Below are positions 18,827 to 26,055 of a DNA stretch of 35,349 bases, in pieces (the first letter of the stretch is position 1; each line of letters starts with the position of its first letter). The notes under the pieces were generated by a model. It did not search any database and had not been told where the DNA came from. It saw only the letters and a program-made list of their open reading frames with translations. The stretch comes from Mesostigma viride (Eukaryota; Streptophyta; Mesostigmatophyceae; Mesostigmatales; Mesostigmataceae), in the NCBI GenBank assembly GCA_009746045.1, contig RPFO01000857.1:1-35349 (forward strand), written 5' to 3'. Position numbers and translations under genes: made by a program.

Positions 18827-19477
18827 ATGCGGATATACACGAAAACCGGGGACACGGGGCTCACGTCCGCCATAGGAGGTGGTGCGAAGCTCCCGAAAAG
18901 CGACTCTCTCTTTGCTGCCCTGGGGGCTTTGGATGAGCTCAATTCATCCGTCGGAGTGGCGGTGAGTCAGGCGGATCTCGTGGGTCCACGGTCGTCAGAA
19001 CTCGTGGATCTCTTGCAATACCTCCAGTGCAGGATCTTGGATGCAGGCACATCTCTGGCTGCACCTGTGGAGAGATCTGGTGACAAGGCAGAACAGAGAT
19101 CTGGTGATGTGGACAAGCAGATCCCAGACACAGTCACACCTGTGACATCACCCATCCCAATATCAGATCCCCTGCTTAAGTTCACTTGTGCTGACGAGGC
19201 GGTTCAGATCTTGGAATCTCGCATCGACAGTTACGACCAGAATCTGCCAGTGCTGAGGAACTTTGTGCTTCCTGGGGGGAACGGTATGCTGTCATCCCAG
19301 CTGCACGTGTGCAGAACCGTGTGCCGGAGGGCAGAACGAGATGTCGTGGCATGCGGACGAGCGGACAATGGCCTGCTAGTCTTTATGAACCGTCTGTCCG
19401 ACTTCTTCTTCGTGGCGGCGCGGGCGTATCAAGACAAACAGCCAGTAGTTTATTCCAAAAGGATGAATGTTGTTTAA
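18827..19477 (+). CDS. PduO-type ATP:cob(I)alamin adenosyltransferase
   Basis: Transfers the adenosyl group of ATP to cob(I)alamin, making adenosylcobalamin. 216 residues from ATG 18827. N-terminal MRIYTKTGDTGLTSAIGG is the family ATP-binding signature; ALDELNSSVG follows; the C-terminal block VLPGGNGMLSSQLHVCRTVCRRAERDV holds the conserved Arg-x-x-x-Arg-Arg-Ala-Glu-Arg motif. No transit peptide is seen, so it is probably cytosolic or nuclear. Between ~85 and 120 there is an extra hydrophilic stretch (ERSGDKAEQRSGDVDKQ then a Pro/Thr/Ser run) coded by AGATCT-containing repeats, absent from typical members. The only visible client in the window is the class II reductase, which requires this cofactor. 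It is divergent from the primase. Confidence 0.92.
   Translation: MRIYTKTGDTGLTSAIGGGAKLPKSDSLFAALGALDELNSSVGVAVSQADLVGPRSSELVDLLQYLQCRILDAGTSLAAPVERSGDKAEQRSGDVDKQIPDTVTPVTSPIPISDPLLKFTCADEAVQILESRIDSYDQNLPVLRNFVLPGGNGMLSSQLHVCRTVCRRAERDVVACGRADNGLLVFMNRLSDFFFVAARAYQDKQPVVYSKRMNVV
19064..19212 (+). repeat. AGATCT-containing repeat insert in the adenosyltransferase gene
   Basis: AGATCTGGTGA occurs twice about 30 nt apart, followed by AGATCCC, CAGATCCC and another AGATCT. This coincides with a loop not expected in the enzyme family and resembles the AGATCT-rich blocks at 20348 and 28285. Confidence 0.5.
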
Positions 19478-19498
19478 TATCTATTATTTGATTCATAC

Positions 19499-20329
19499 AT
19501 GGCCAATAGACTCGAAACACATCCATTGTCGTCTCATCTGGCCTCTTTGAATGCGGCGAAAGACAACATTGACACGGAGGCAACTCCAGCCGCGTCTCCC
19601 AAGTATGACATGCTAAAACCCACATTCAACCTGCAAAACGCCCACGACGTGAACATATACAAGTACATAATCCGCGACGACAGCAGCAGCAGTTCCTCTG
19701 ACCAATCTGCTAAAGAGCACTTTTGGACGCGTGACATGGAGGAGCTAGTGTACGGGTGGGGGCAAAAGGGCGTGGGGTTCCGCAACATGCACGAAATGGC
19801 GGCATCTCACAACACCATATGGTTTCACGCGATCGGCATCCCAGCCATCATCCTATCAACCGTGGCTGGAACGAGCTCTCTATCCAAACTGAACGATTGC
19901 AACACCCCCACTATGGCATTGGCGATCGGGATCGTGAGCATGACGGTGTCCGCGCTCACGAGCGTGCAAAACTTCATGCAGTTTTCCAAGCGCGCGGAGC
20001 GCCACAAGCAAGCGGCTCACAAATTTGCCGCGTTCTTCAGAGAGATCGACTCGGAGCTTACCAAACCAAGGGGGCATAGGCAGAATCCGTTTGAGTTCAT
20101 CCAAATATGCAGGCTCACGCTCGACAATATGGTGTCGCGCGGGCCGGCCATCCCTGGGTACATAGTAAAAAGGTATATGAACATGGTATCCAAGAAGGGT
20201 GACAAAAGAAAGGAAAGGGCGTCTATGGATGGGGCAAGTCTTCATGAGCCTCATGAACGTGTGAATGTGCTGGTGCGCAAAGATCCCGAGGCGCCCATTC
20301 CCGTCCGCATCATGGAGAGCAAGTTGTGA
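19499..20329 (+). CDS. SLATT-like two-helix membrane protein
   Basis: 276 residues from ATG 19499, preceded by an A/T-rich TATCTATTATTTGATTCATA leader. Residues ~1-75 are hydrophilic with a Ser run. The core has two adjacent membrane helices (IWFHAIGIPAIILSTVAG and MALAIGIVSMTVSALTSVQ) with a short loop. These are flanked by WTRDMEELVYGWG before and by a long amphipathic helix after (KRAERHKQAAHKFAAFFREI). This order and the H..AA..F..F..EI pattern are typical of SLATT domains, which in bacteria act as membrane effectors next to nucleotide sensors. Related two-helix proteins occur in giant viruses. No sensor partner is seen here. Membrane location is supported by sequence; a pore role is inference. 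Confidence 0.6.
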   Translation: MANRLETHPLSSHLASLNAAKDNIDTEATPAASPKYDMLKPTFNLQNAHDVNIYKYIIRDDSSSSSSDQSAKEHFWTRDMEELVYGWGQKGVGFRNMHEMAASHNTIWFHAIGIPAIILSTVAGTSSLSKLNDCNTPTMALAIGIVSMTVSALTSVQNFMQFSKRAERHKQAAHKFAAFFREIDSELTKPRGHRQNPFEFIQICRLTLDNMVSRGPAIPGYIVKRYMNMVSKKGDKRKERASMDGASLHEPHERVNVLVRKDPEAPIPVRIMESKL

Positions 20330-20347
20330 CATCTAGGTATCGAGATG

Positions 20348-20531
20348 CTGACTGGGAGATCTCTGCAGGTCCATATCTGGAGATCTCTATGCGCTGACTG
20401 GGAGATCTCTGCAGGTCCAGATCTTGAGATCTCGATTTGCTGACTGGGAGATCTCTGCAGTGCCAGATCTGGAGATCTTGCTGTGCTGACTGGGAGATCT
20501 CTGTAGGTCCAGATCTGGAGATCTCGCCACA
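20348..20531. repeat. Four 46-bp tandem repeats rich in AGATCT
   Basis: Units begin at 20348, 20394, 20440 and 20486, exactly 46 bp apart. Each opens CTGACTGGGAGATCTCTG and holds up to three AGATCT-type palindromes, 11 AGATCT in total. It is intergenic, between the SLATT-like gene and the gene at 20611. Possible roles are a protein-binding array, an origin or a recombination site. Confidence 0.85.
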
Positions 20532-20610
20532 ACCGAACCCTCCGAACGCGTTATATCGGAGGGATGAGTGTGGACCCGTGCATTTCCCACGACACGACAC
20601 CACAGAAGCC

Positions 20611-21128
20611 ATGGCTGGCTGTATCATCCGCTCCGTGATGATGGAGACTTCGCCCGAAACCGCCATGTTTACGGCGAGAGACTACCGATTCATCCACGAA
20701 AAACTGGCCTTGAACGCCGGGGAGTGCGGCAACAACAAGCGTGTGAGGCCCTTCCAGCTGCCCTCCATCATCCGCAAGAGAAAGAAGCGGGGGACCCCCC
20801 CGTAACCAGGGTCCACAATGACACAAACAGGAACGTGATTGCGTCCGCACTCACCGAGCCCGACGACACCGACCCAGCCCCCCTTTCAGACAGCCTGGTG
20901 GGCGCTCCAGAGATGGGGGAGTACAGCCAGATGACATGGCGCGCGTTCGGAGACCTGTTAAATGGGATGGACTGCAGAGAGCTGTCCCGCATGTCTGAGC
21001 GGTCCGAGTACCACGCTGTGGCGGTGTCCCTGGCCATGGGTCTGCAGGGGGTGCAGTACTGCTTCTCCGGATGCCACCGGTGCAATCGCAGCCCCCGGTC
21101 GATGAAATACACGGGGCTGGCCGACTGA
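20611..21128 (+). CDS. Unrecognised 172-residue protein (frame broken at a C run)
   Basis: The start is ATG 20611. The first 64 residues contain IIRSVMMETSPETAMFTARDY and end in a basic SIIRKRKKRG motif, possibly a nuclear localisation signal. The C run near 20795-20801 hides one missing base; the second frame continues VHNDTNRNVIASAL, an acidic linker, EYSQMTWRAFGDLLNGM, then a C-terminal Cys pair (CFSGCHRCNRSPR). With the base added the length is whole codons. No family recognised. It lies just after the 46-bp repeats. Confidence 0.5.
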
Positions 21129-21200
21129 GTCGTTCACCATCCCGCCGCGGCAGCTCTTGTTTATGGTCAAATTTTAATTATCCGTGAATACTGTAGCAGG

Positions 21201-21392
21201 ATGCTGTTATTGCACGCCATTCCCACCTACATCATTGTTTCATACATCCTCATAAAGTCCAAGCCTCGATGCATGTTCGAAGCTAACGGAAGCCCCATCA
21301 AGTTTGGACTGGGTCCCAGTCAAACCCTTATGCCGTTTTGGCTGTTTTCTCTGCTCATCAGTCTGTACGTCCCGGTTATGATGTTGAGGTGA
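21201..21392 (+). CDS. Small two-helix membrane protein
   Basis: 63 residues from ATG 21201. Two hydrophobic helices (LLHAIPTYIIVSYIL and PFWLFSLLISLYVPVMML) flank a basic loop with PRCMFEANG. The loop includes FGLGPSQT. A leader rich in A and T (TTTTAATTATCCGTGAATAC) precedes it. I do not recognise the family. Short hairpin membrane proteins of this kind are typical of viral inner membranes. Confidence 0.5.
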   Translation: MLLLHAIPTYIIVSYILIKSKPRCMFEANGSPIKFGLGPSQTLMPFWLFSLLISLYVPVMMLR

Positions 21393-21461
21393 CGCGCTTA
21401 GACGCCTCAATGAATTATCGTGGCATTAGTAAACACGAGTTGTCTCCGCCGAACGGATGCA

Positions 21462-21698
21462 ATGGGATCCCCTCCGGACAGCTGTCCCACCGAGGGCTGC
21501 GACGGCTGCGAATGGTGCTGTGGGCGCCCATTCCAGGAGCTGCCCGACCATTTCCAGAGCATGTACAGGGAGGAGATCCTGAACCTGTACCTCTCCATGA
21601 AAGAGCAATGCGAGTCGTGCGGGTATCCTCTGTTACAAAACGTGACATTAGACGCGTTTGAGGACTTTGTGGTCGCGAACTCGAGGATGTACAAGTAA
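21462..21698 (+). CDS. Small cysteine-rich protein
   Basis: 78 residues from ATG 21462; the frame is open further upstream, and another ATG at 21410 would fit if two bases are missing in between. Cysteines cluster as CPTEGCDGCEWCC, followed by a helical part (MYREEILNLYLSMKEQ) and a second pair CESCGYP. The spacing suggests a zinc-binding or disulfide fold. The proteins encoded by thiol-oxidase pathways of these viruses are often such short Cys-rich forms, but no function can be assigned. It converges on the exonuclease gene with a 7-nt gap. Confidence 0.5.
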   Translation: MGSPPDSCPTEGCDGCEWCCGRPFQELPDHFQSMYREEILNLYLSMKEQCESCGYPLLQNVTLDAFEDFVVANSRMYK

Positions 21699-21705
21699 AC
21701 CGTAA

Positions 21706-22587
21706 CTAATCTGTAATAAAACTGAATTGCTCCATATTGCTCAAATCAACATCATTCACACACTCATTCATTTGCAACACGGGTACCTCGTCAGAAGGTG
21801 CTCGCGGCAATTTACATGCATCTGGCTTGTCAATGAAGGCATAGTCCGTGTCGATTGTTACTTCCACCATCCGTTTCCTTTTCCCCACCGCACGCTTCTC
21901 ATCGTCGTCGTCTCCGGACGAGGACGACGCGGAGAACAGCCCTTTTGTCTTCAGGTACTCCAGCCCGCCGTTGTCCATGGCGTGCACCCAATCGTCCCTG
22001 AACTTTTGCATCAGGGGCAGCTTCTGTCGAAACCAGTTCCTGTCCCGCTTTATTTCCAGGATGTCGAACTCCATCTCGGCCCACGTGGACGCGGGGCGGA
22101 ACTGAACAAAGTGGCACATGTCCAGGTTGAGTACCTCCATCAGCACCTGGACCTGCGGCACGTAATAAGAGGGTATCTCGTGCTTGATTTCTCTCTTCAG
22201 AGGGCACTTGATCTCGACCAGCACGCCGTCCGCTGTCACGCGGTCAGGGCTGCCACCGAGCCACGAGTGCAGCGGGTGGGCGATGAGGCCAAACTCGAAG
22301 CATTTCCTCCCCGTGCGCCTTATGTACTCGGTGGCGGCGATGTCCTCGTTCAGGTTGCCGTGCCTCGTAGCGACGTTCCCCTGAAACACGCACCTGTTGT
22401 CCCCGAGCTTCTTCCTGAGGAGCTTCGTTGTCGACTCGTACGGATTGTCTCCTATCGCGGCTGCCACGTCGGACGCGGTCAACATACGGTTCCGTATGGC
22501 GTACCACTCCGGCGACTTTTGAGGCGCCGTTTTCATCTTCAGCAACTCCCCCACAGCGGGGTGCAGCTCGCATCCCGTCTCCTCCAT
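21706..22587 (-). CDS. YqaJ/lambda-exonuclease family viral recombinase nuclease
   Basis: A 5'-3' DNA exonuclease of the PD-(D/E)XK superfamily, used in single-strand-annealing recombination and DNA end processing. 293 residues from ATG 22587, after a GATACTATAG pocket. Motifs: QKSPEWYAIRNRMLTASDVAAAIG (family N-terminal Arg and Ser-Asp), HGNLNEDIAATEY, then the catalytic GGSPDRVTADGVLVEIKCP (Asp...Glu-x-Lys) and the conserved glutamine helix YYVPQVQVLMEVL. The C-terminal 70 residues are an acidic, Ser-rich tail with a basic GKRKRM motif. It sits next to the RuvC resolvase, giving a local recombination and resolution pair. Confidence 0.88.
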   Translation of the reverse strand: MEETGCELHPAVGELLKMKTAPQKSPEWYAIRNRMLTASDVAAAIGDNPYESTTKLLRKKLGDNRCVFQGNVATRHGNLNEDIAATEYIRRTGRKCFEFGLIAHPLHSWLGGSPDRVTADGVLVEIKCPLKREIKHEIPSYYVPQVQVLMEVLNLDMCHFVQFRPASTWAEMEFDILEIKRDRNWFRQKLPLMQKFRDDWVHAMDNGGLEYLKTKGLFSASSSSGDDDDEKRAVGKRKRMVEVTIDTDYAFIDKPDACKLPRAPSDEVPVLQMNECVNDVDLSNMEQFSFITD

Positions 22588-22638
22588 GGTCGGCGCTATA
22601 GTATCGCCCCATTATTTTTGCAGCTGGGTTAACGCACT

Positions 22639-23249
22639 TCACACATCAACAACGACCGGTTGCGCGGTGCCAGACGTTTTTACCCAGTGTTCGTAGAGGG
22701 CGACGAGGGCGTGCAGCAGCGCATCTGCGGCGTCGTCCTTCTTGGGCAGGGAGTGGAAGTACTTCATGTACACGGGGTACTTCTCCATATCTGCAGCGTC
22801 TGGTCGATGGCCACCCTCTTGTTCCTGCGATACGAGTTCTGGATAGAGCACACGATCTCGGGGCCTGAATAAACCTTCAATTTCTTCAGCGGGGAGGAGA
22901 ATTGAATTGCCATGGGCCTCAACAATGGCGAGCAAGAGGGGGCGTGGATGATGTGGGTCTCGAAGAACACCTGGATCGCGTGACTCATCACCTTCATCTT
23001 CACGCTTGTCTTCGTCTGCCTCTCGATAACGACCTTGTCGGCGCACCCGAGCACGTCGATGCGTTTGTACAGCTGCACGGGCAGGTTCCTGCACGCCTCG
23101 TCCAGCGTGCGCGCGTTGAGGTCGATCACTTCCCACCCAAGGATCTCGAACGGCACGCCGCTCGCGTGCTCGTTGCCGGGGCCGTCGCTCAATTTGATCA
23201 CGCAATAGGCCAGGTTGGTGATGCCGACGTCGAAACTCAGAACGATCAT
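22639..23249 (-). CDS. Poxvirus A22-like RuvC Holliday-junction resolvase
   Basis: Cuts four-way junctions to resolve replicated or recombined viral genomes. The start is ATG 23249. Catalytic acids: Asp in IVLSFDVGITNLAY, Glu in DKVVIERQTK, and the C-terminal Asp pair in PKKDDAADALLHALVALY. A frame break near 22790 (one missing base) separates the last motif from the main frame; with it the length is 203 residues, typical of the family. The upstream element TATATATACAC at 23258-23267 lies between this gene and the divergent gene at 23279. Confidence 0.85.
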
Positions 23250-23257
23250 CCTCAATT

Positions 23258-23275
23258 ATATATACACGCTACTAT
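23258..23275. promoter_or_regulatory. Shared A/T-rich divergent promoter
   Basis: ATTATATATACACGCTACTATAAT fills the 29-nt gap between the resolvase ATG (23249, minus) and ATG 23279 (plus). It contains TATATATAC and TATAAT-like pockets and no other feature. Confidence 0.4.
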
Positions 23276-23278
23276 AAT

Positions 23279-23794
23279 ATGTATCCCGTTCAGAGCGTAC
23301 CAACCGACAACTTTTCCGGTTTTTACGGAGGCACGTGCCTCACGGTCTCCAGGCCAGGGGATAAAGCGTTTGCGGCGGACATGCACCCGGTGTACCACTC
23401 TGTCCTCGCCACGGACAACCTTGCGCGCATCCAGGACAGTGTCCGTGTGTCATGGGGGGTGGAAGTTCCAGAACAAGAGGTGGCGCAGATGGTGCGAGCA
23501 GTTTACAACATGCGAGGGGACGCGTCCTACATGGAGAGAGTGCTGGTGCAGAACAACAATTATGGCGGGATCTGGAGTGTTGTGGGCTCCATAAACAGGG
23601 ACGTGGCGAACAGACTCGGCAAACAAAACAGCGTGTATTCTAACCTGCCAGACTACGAGCGCTACGCCCGCGTGTTCCTCGGCGACGAACAGCCCGACAA
23701 CTCGGTGATCCCCCATCCGTTCTACACGTCTGTTCAGCGCAGTAGGTTCACAGACAACCTCGACGGCTCCAACATCCTCGGGGAGTTCGCTTAA
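23279..23794 (+). CDS. Unrecognised 171-residue soluble protein
   Basis: Starts at ATG 23279. It is a compact, balanced sequence without membrane helix or Cys cluster. Notable parts are MYPVQSVPTDNFSGFYGG, a helix EQEVAQMVRAVYNMRG, and VVGSINRDVANRLGKQ, then IPHPFYTSVQRSRF. The Pro/Tyr/Asn-rich ends and absence of low complexity suggest a structural virion protein. I do not recognise a family and the role is inference. Confidence 0.6.
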   Translation: MYPVQSVPTDNFSGFYGGTCLTVSRPGDKAFAADMHPVYHSVLATDNLARIQDSVRVSWGVEVPEQEVAQMVRAVYNMRGDASYMERVLVQNNNYGGIWSVVGSINRDVANRLGKQNSVYSNLPDYERYARVFLGDEQPDNSVIPHPFYTSVQRSRFTDNLDGSNILGEFA

Positions 23795-23837
23795 ATCGTC
23801 TCCCAAGTTTTGTCATGTACTATGTATCAACTGAGAC

Positions 23838-24493
23838 ATGGAGGCGCGCGGCAAGTTTGTCAACATGGGCGTAGGCGCTCCCATTCTCTTGACGGAGGAG
23901 GAACACGCCTCCTTCCAGGCCACCGGCGCCATGCCCGCCTGGGCGGGTGGGGACGCGACGCCCAGCGCCCCACCCGCTCCTGTCCCAGTTTCCGACGCGT
24001 TTGATTCCGCGCTGGACAAGCCTGTGCCCCCCCCGCTGCGAGCAAACCAACGCAAGAGGCAAAGGCCGACCCCCCTCACCTGCACGTCCCCGGACAGCAC
24101 TACGCGGTCGTGAGCGTCGTCGTGCCCCCCCAGAGCAATCACATGGCTCTCAAGCTGCGAGGCGTCTTTGACACCACAGACAAGGCGTCCGCACACGCAA
24201 AGGAGCTCATGAACCACGACCCCAACTTTGACATCTTCGTGGTCGCCATGTACAACTGGCTGGTGCTCCCGCTGCCAGACGACATCAGGGGGGACATCAA
24301 GCACGAGTACGTGGACGAACGGATGGCGAAGATCATGGAGAATTACAAGGAGGAGCGAGAGAGGGTGAGGAGTTTCAACGAAAAGCGCATGCAGGACACG
24401 AGACAGGCCGGGGAGGCGGGGGAGCTCGGCGACATTCAAGAGGACGTCGCCGTCAAGACCGAGATCTGTCTCGGCGAGGCCGAAAGCGCGTAG
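23838..24493 (+). CDS. Giant-virus conserved protein, DUF5832-like (frame broken at a C run)
   Basis: The start is ATG 23838. The first 75 residues form a Pro/Ala-rich leader. A missing base in the C run at about 24070-24076 shifts into the conserved half: SVVVPPQSNHMALKLRGVF, then DTTDKASAHAKELMNHDPNF and DIFVVAMYNWLVLP, followed by YVDERMAKIMENYKEERE and a charged tail. The KLRGVFDT...A..HAK.L....FDI(Y/F)V pattern matches a small family found across Nucleocytoviricota which I recall as DUF5832. Total 218 residues after restoring the base. Function is not known. Confidence 0.6.
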
Positions 24494-24499
24494 GCCAGA

Positions 24500-24718
24500 T
24501 CAACCCACGAACATCGGCCCCATGGCCCCGCCCGCGTCCGACGCCGCCGAACTAAACGAGCCGCCCTGTGGGCGAGAAGGAGAACGGCGCCAAACCAGAT
24601 AGACACCTACGGCCACGGCTACCAACGCTACAACCGTAACCGCGCTCACACCCGGTTGCGCGTTGCGCTGTCGCCCATTGTTTGGCTCATTGTTTGGTAT
24701 GGAATGCGGATTGATCAT
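24500..24718 (-). CDS. Small single-pass membrane protein
   Basis: 72 residues from ATG 24718; GTATACGAG lies directly upstream. A polar Asn-rich N-terminus (residues 1-24) is followed by one membrane helix (VSAVTVVALVAVAVGVYLVW), an RRSPSR stop-transfer and a Gly/Ser/Ala tail. No family recognised. The architecture is that of a small virion membrane protein. Confidence 0.5.
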   Translation of the reverse strand: MINPHSIPNNEPNNGRQRNAQPGVSAVTVVALVAVAVGVYLVWRRSPSRPQGGSFSSAASDAGGAMGPMFVG

Positions 24719-24766
24719 GGCTCGTATACTTGTATATTCAATAATAAAATGAGTGAACCCGACGCA

Positions 24767-25276
24767 TTAACATCTGCACAACTCCTCTCCAGGTTGTAGA
24801 TTCGATGTCGAGTAGTACGGCCTCCCGCACCCCCTGCACATGACCATGTACTGCCTGGGCGACTCCTGGCAAAAGCACTCCACCCACGTGTCGCACGGTA
24901 GGTGGACGGCCAGATTAAACTCGTCCGGCGTGATCGATTGCACCTTCGTCGGATTTTCGCCGTCGTCAAACGTCTTTATAATCAGCACGTCACCGCTGAT
25001 GGGGCGTGACAGCACCTTGCTCGCCAAGGTGTTTTTCCCCTTGTCCGGGTTGGCAAAGTACACGCCCACGGAGACGGGCGTCTTAATGGACAGCGGCTTG
25101 AAGATGTCGTACAGCTCGGGCCTGCCCCCCAGTTTGTTTGCGATCTCTTCGTAGCTCCACGCAACTTTCATGGAGTGGAAGGTCACGCAATCCAGCGACT
25201 GCTGAGGGATGACCACGCAATTGGGGCCGTTTAAGGTGTCATCATTGTTATCGCTCCTACTTATTATATCCCACAT
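24767..25276 (-). CDS. Unrecognised protein with C-terminal zinc-ribbon-like Cys motif
   Basis: 169 residues from ATG 25276; the frame is open upstream, and an internal ATG at about 25171 (MKVAWSYEEIANKLGG) is an alternative. A central region LSIKTPVSVGVYFANPDKG and GDVLIIKTFDDGENP looks like beta-rich folding. The C-terminus carries WVECFCQ, then MCRGCGRPYY and a final CRC, probably binding zinc. The chosen start shares its CATG with the divergent gene at 25275. Function unknown. Confidence 0.5.
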   Translation of the reverse strand: MWDIISRSDNNDDTLNGPNCVVIPQQSLDCVTFHSMKVAWSYEEIANKLGGRPELYDIFKPLSIKTPVSVGVYFANPDKGKNTLASKVLSRPISGDVLIIKTFDDGENPTKVQSITPDEFNLAVHLPCDTWVECFCQESPRQYMVMCRGCGRPYYSTSNLQPGEELCRC

Positions 25277-25688
25277 GTCTCGTCCCAGAGCCCCGTTCAC
25301 GGCGAGCCGTGCGTACTCAATGTCTAGAGAATCCGAACGAGGCAGCCGCGCGGTCGAGGACAGGCTCCTCAACGCGGCGGAGACTATAATTGAGTCCAGC
25401 GCTCGCCAGGGACGACAGTTCGCCTTCTACACGGTCCCTGTCTACCAGTTCGGACTGCCCATGTACTCGCCCACGGAGATAGTGAAGCACGTGGGCAAAC
25501 GGCTGTTCAGGAGGGGGTTCAGGATAAAGCAGGTGGGGAAATGCGCCCTGTATATCGAGTGGGGGCCAGAGAAGAAGGCGGAAAGCAAGACGAGCAATAC
25601 CACAACGTCCTCCTCGGACGCCGTGCGCAGATTGGCGATAGCGCTCAGCCACAACCGCGGACGCTGTGGACTACCCACAAAACAATGA
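25275..25688 (+). CDS. Giant-virus conserved small protein, DUF5759-like
   Basis: 137 residues from ATG 25275, preceded by TTATTATATC. The core reads AVEDRLLNAAETIIESSARQ, then FAFYTVPVYQFGLPMYSPTE, HVGKRLFRRGFRIKQVG and LYIEWG. This Y-x-V-P-x-(F/Y)-x-x-G-x-P-x-Y...L...GF...L-x-I-x-W pattern is one I associate with a small conserved family of giant viruses (recalled as DUF5759). The C-terminal tail is Ser/Thr-rich. No function is known. The start codon overlaps that of the divergent gene at 25276. Confidence 0.6.
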   Translation: MSRPRAPFTASRAYSMSRESERGSRAVEDRLLNAAETIIESSARQGRQFAFYTVPVYQFGLPMYSPTEIVKHVGKRLFRRGFRIKQVGKCALYIEWGPEKKAESKTSNTTTSSSDAVRRLAIALSHNRGRCGLPTKQ

Positions 25689-25898
25689 GACCGAGCATGA
25701 GTTCGCCAATTGTTTCTTCATTAAAAATAAGTAAGTCAATTCCCATTTCATCCAGAACATTCCTCAACGACAGAATTCCTACCGCATCACTAGCTGTCTT
25801 CAACGCCCGGGGTGGGCACCGGGGTTGTTGGGGAGTACGGATCGCACGGCCAACGAATTAGCCGACCACGCTGGATGCGCCCTAAATACAGATGTCAT
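25645..25898 (-). CDS. Possible small protein, 84 residues (frame broken)
   Basis: From ATG 25898 the minus strand reads MTSVFRAHPAWSANSLAVRS before stopping near 25808. One missing base in the CCCCGGG run at about 25810-25816 moves to a frame with a convincing amphipathic stretch (DAVGILSLRNVLDEMGIDLL, then FNEETIGELMLGLIVLWVV) ending at 25645. The length is whole codons after the correction, like the other broken genes here. The 3' end overlaps the DUF5759-like gene antisense. The sequence is more A/T-rich than the flanks. Not recognised. 25899-26055 holds nothing I can support. Confidence 0.35.
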
Positions 25899-26055
25899 GA
25901 CAGGCAGCGCTTTACCATATCCCCTGCATTTTATTTGAATGCTACCTATAGACAATGGACGCCCCCATGGGATGTGTGCGCGCGCACACGCGGTTCATGC
26001 AGAGTGGAGCCCGGCACACCGTGTTCGTGCACGTCGCATCTACTGCGCGCAACGT

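Noticed and set aside
20348-20531. CRISPR array
   Set aside because: The 46-bp units are contiguous tandem repeats without unique spacers, and no Cas genes are present.
20251-20666. Several minus-strand frames reading repeated ISRSGPAEISQS-like peptides
   Set aside because: All three frames are open through the 46-bp repeat, so they reflect the repeat, not selection for protein.
21727-22632. 301-codon plus-strand open frame
   Set aside because: It is antisense to the YqaJ-type nuclease with intact catalytic residues.
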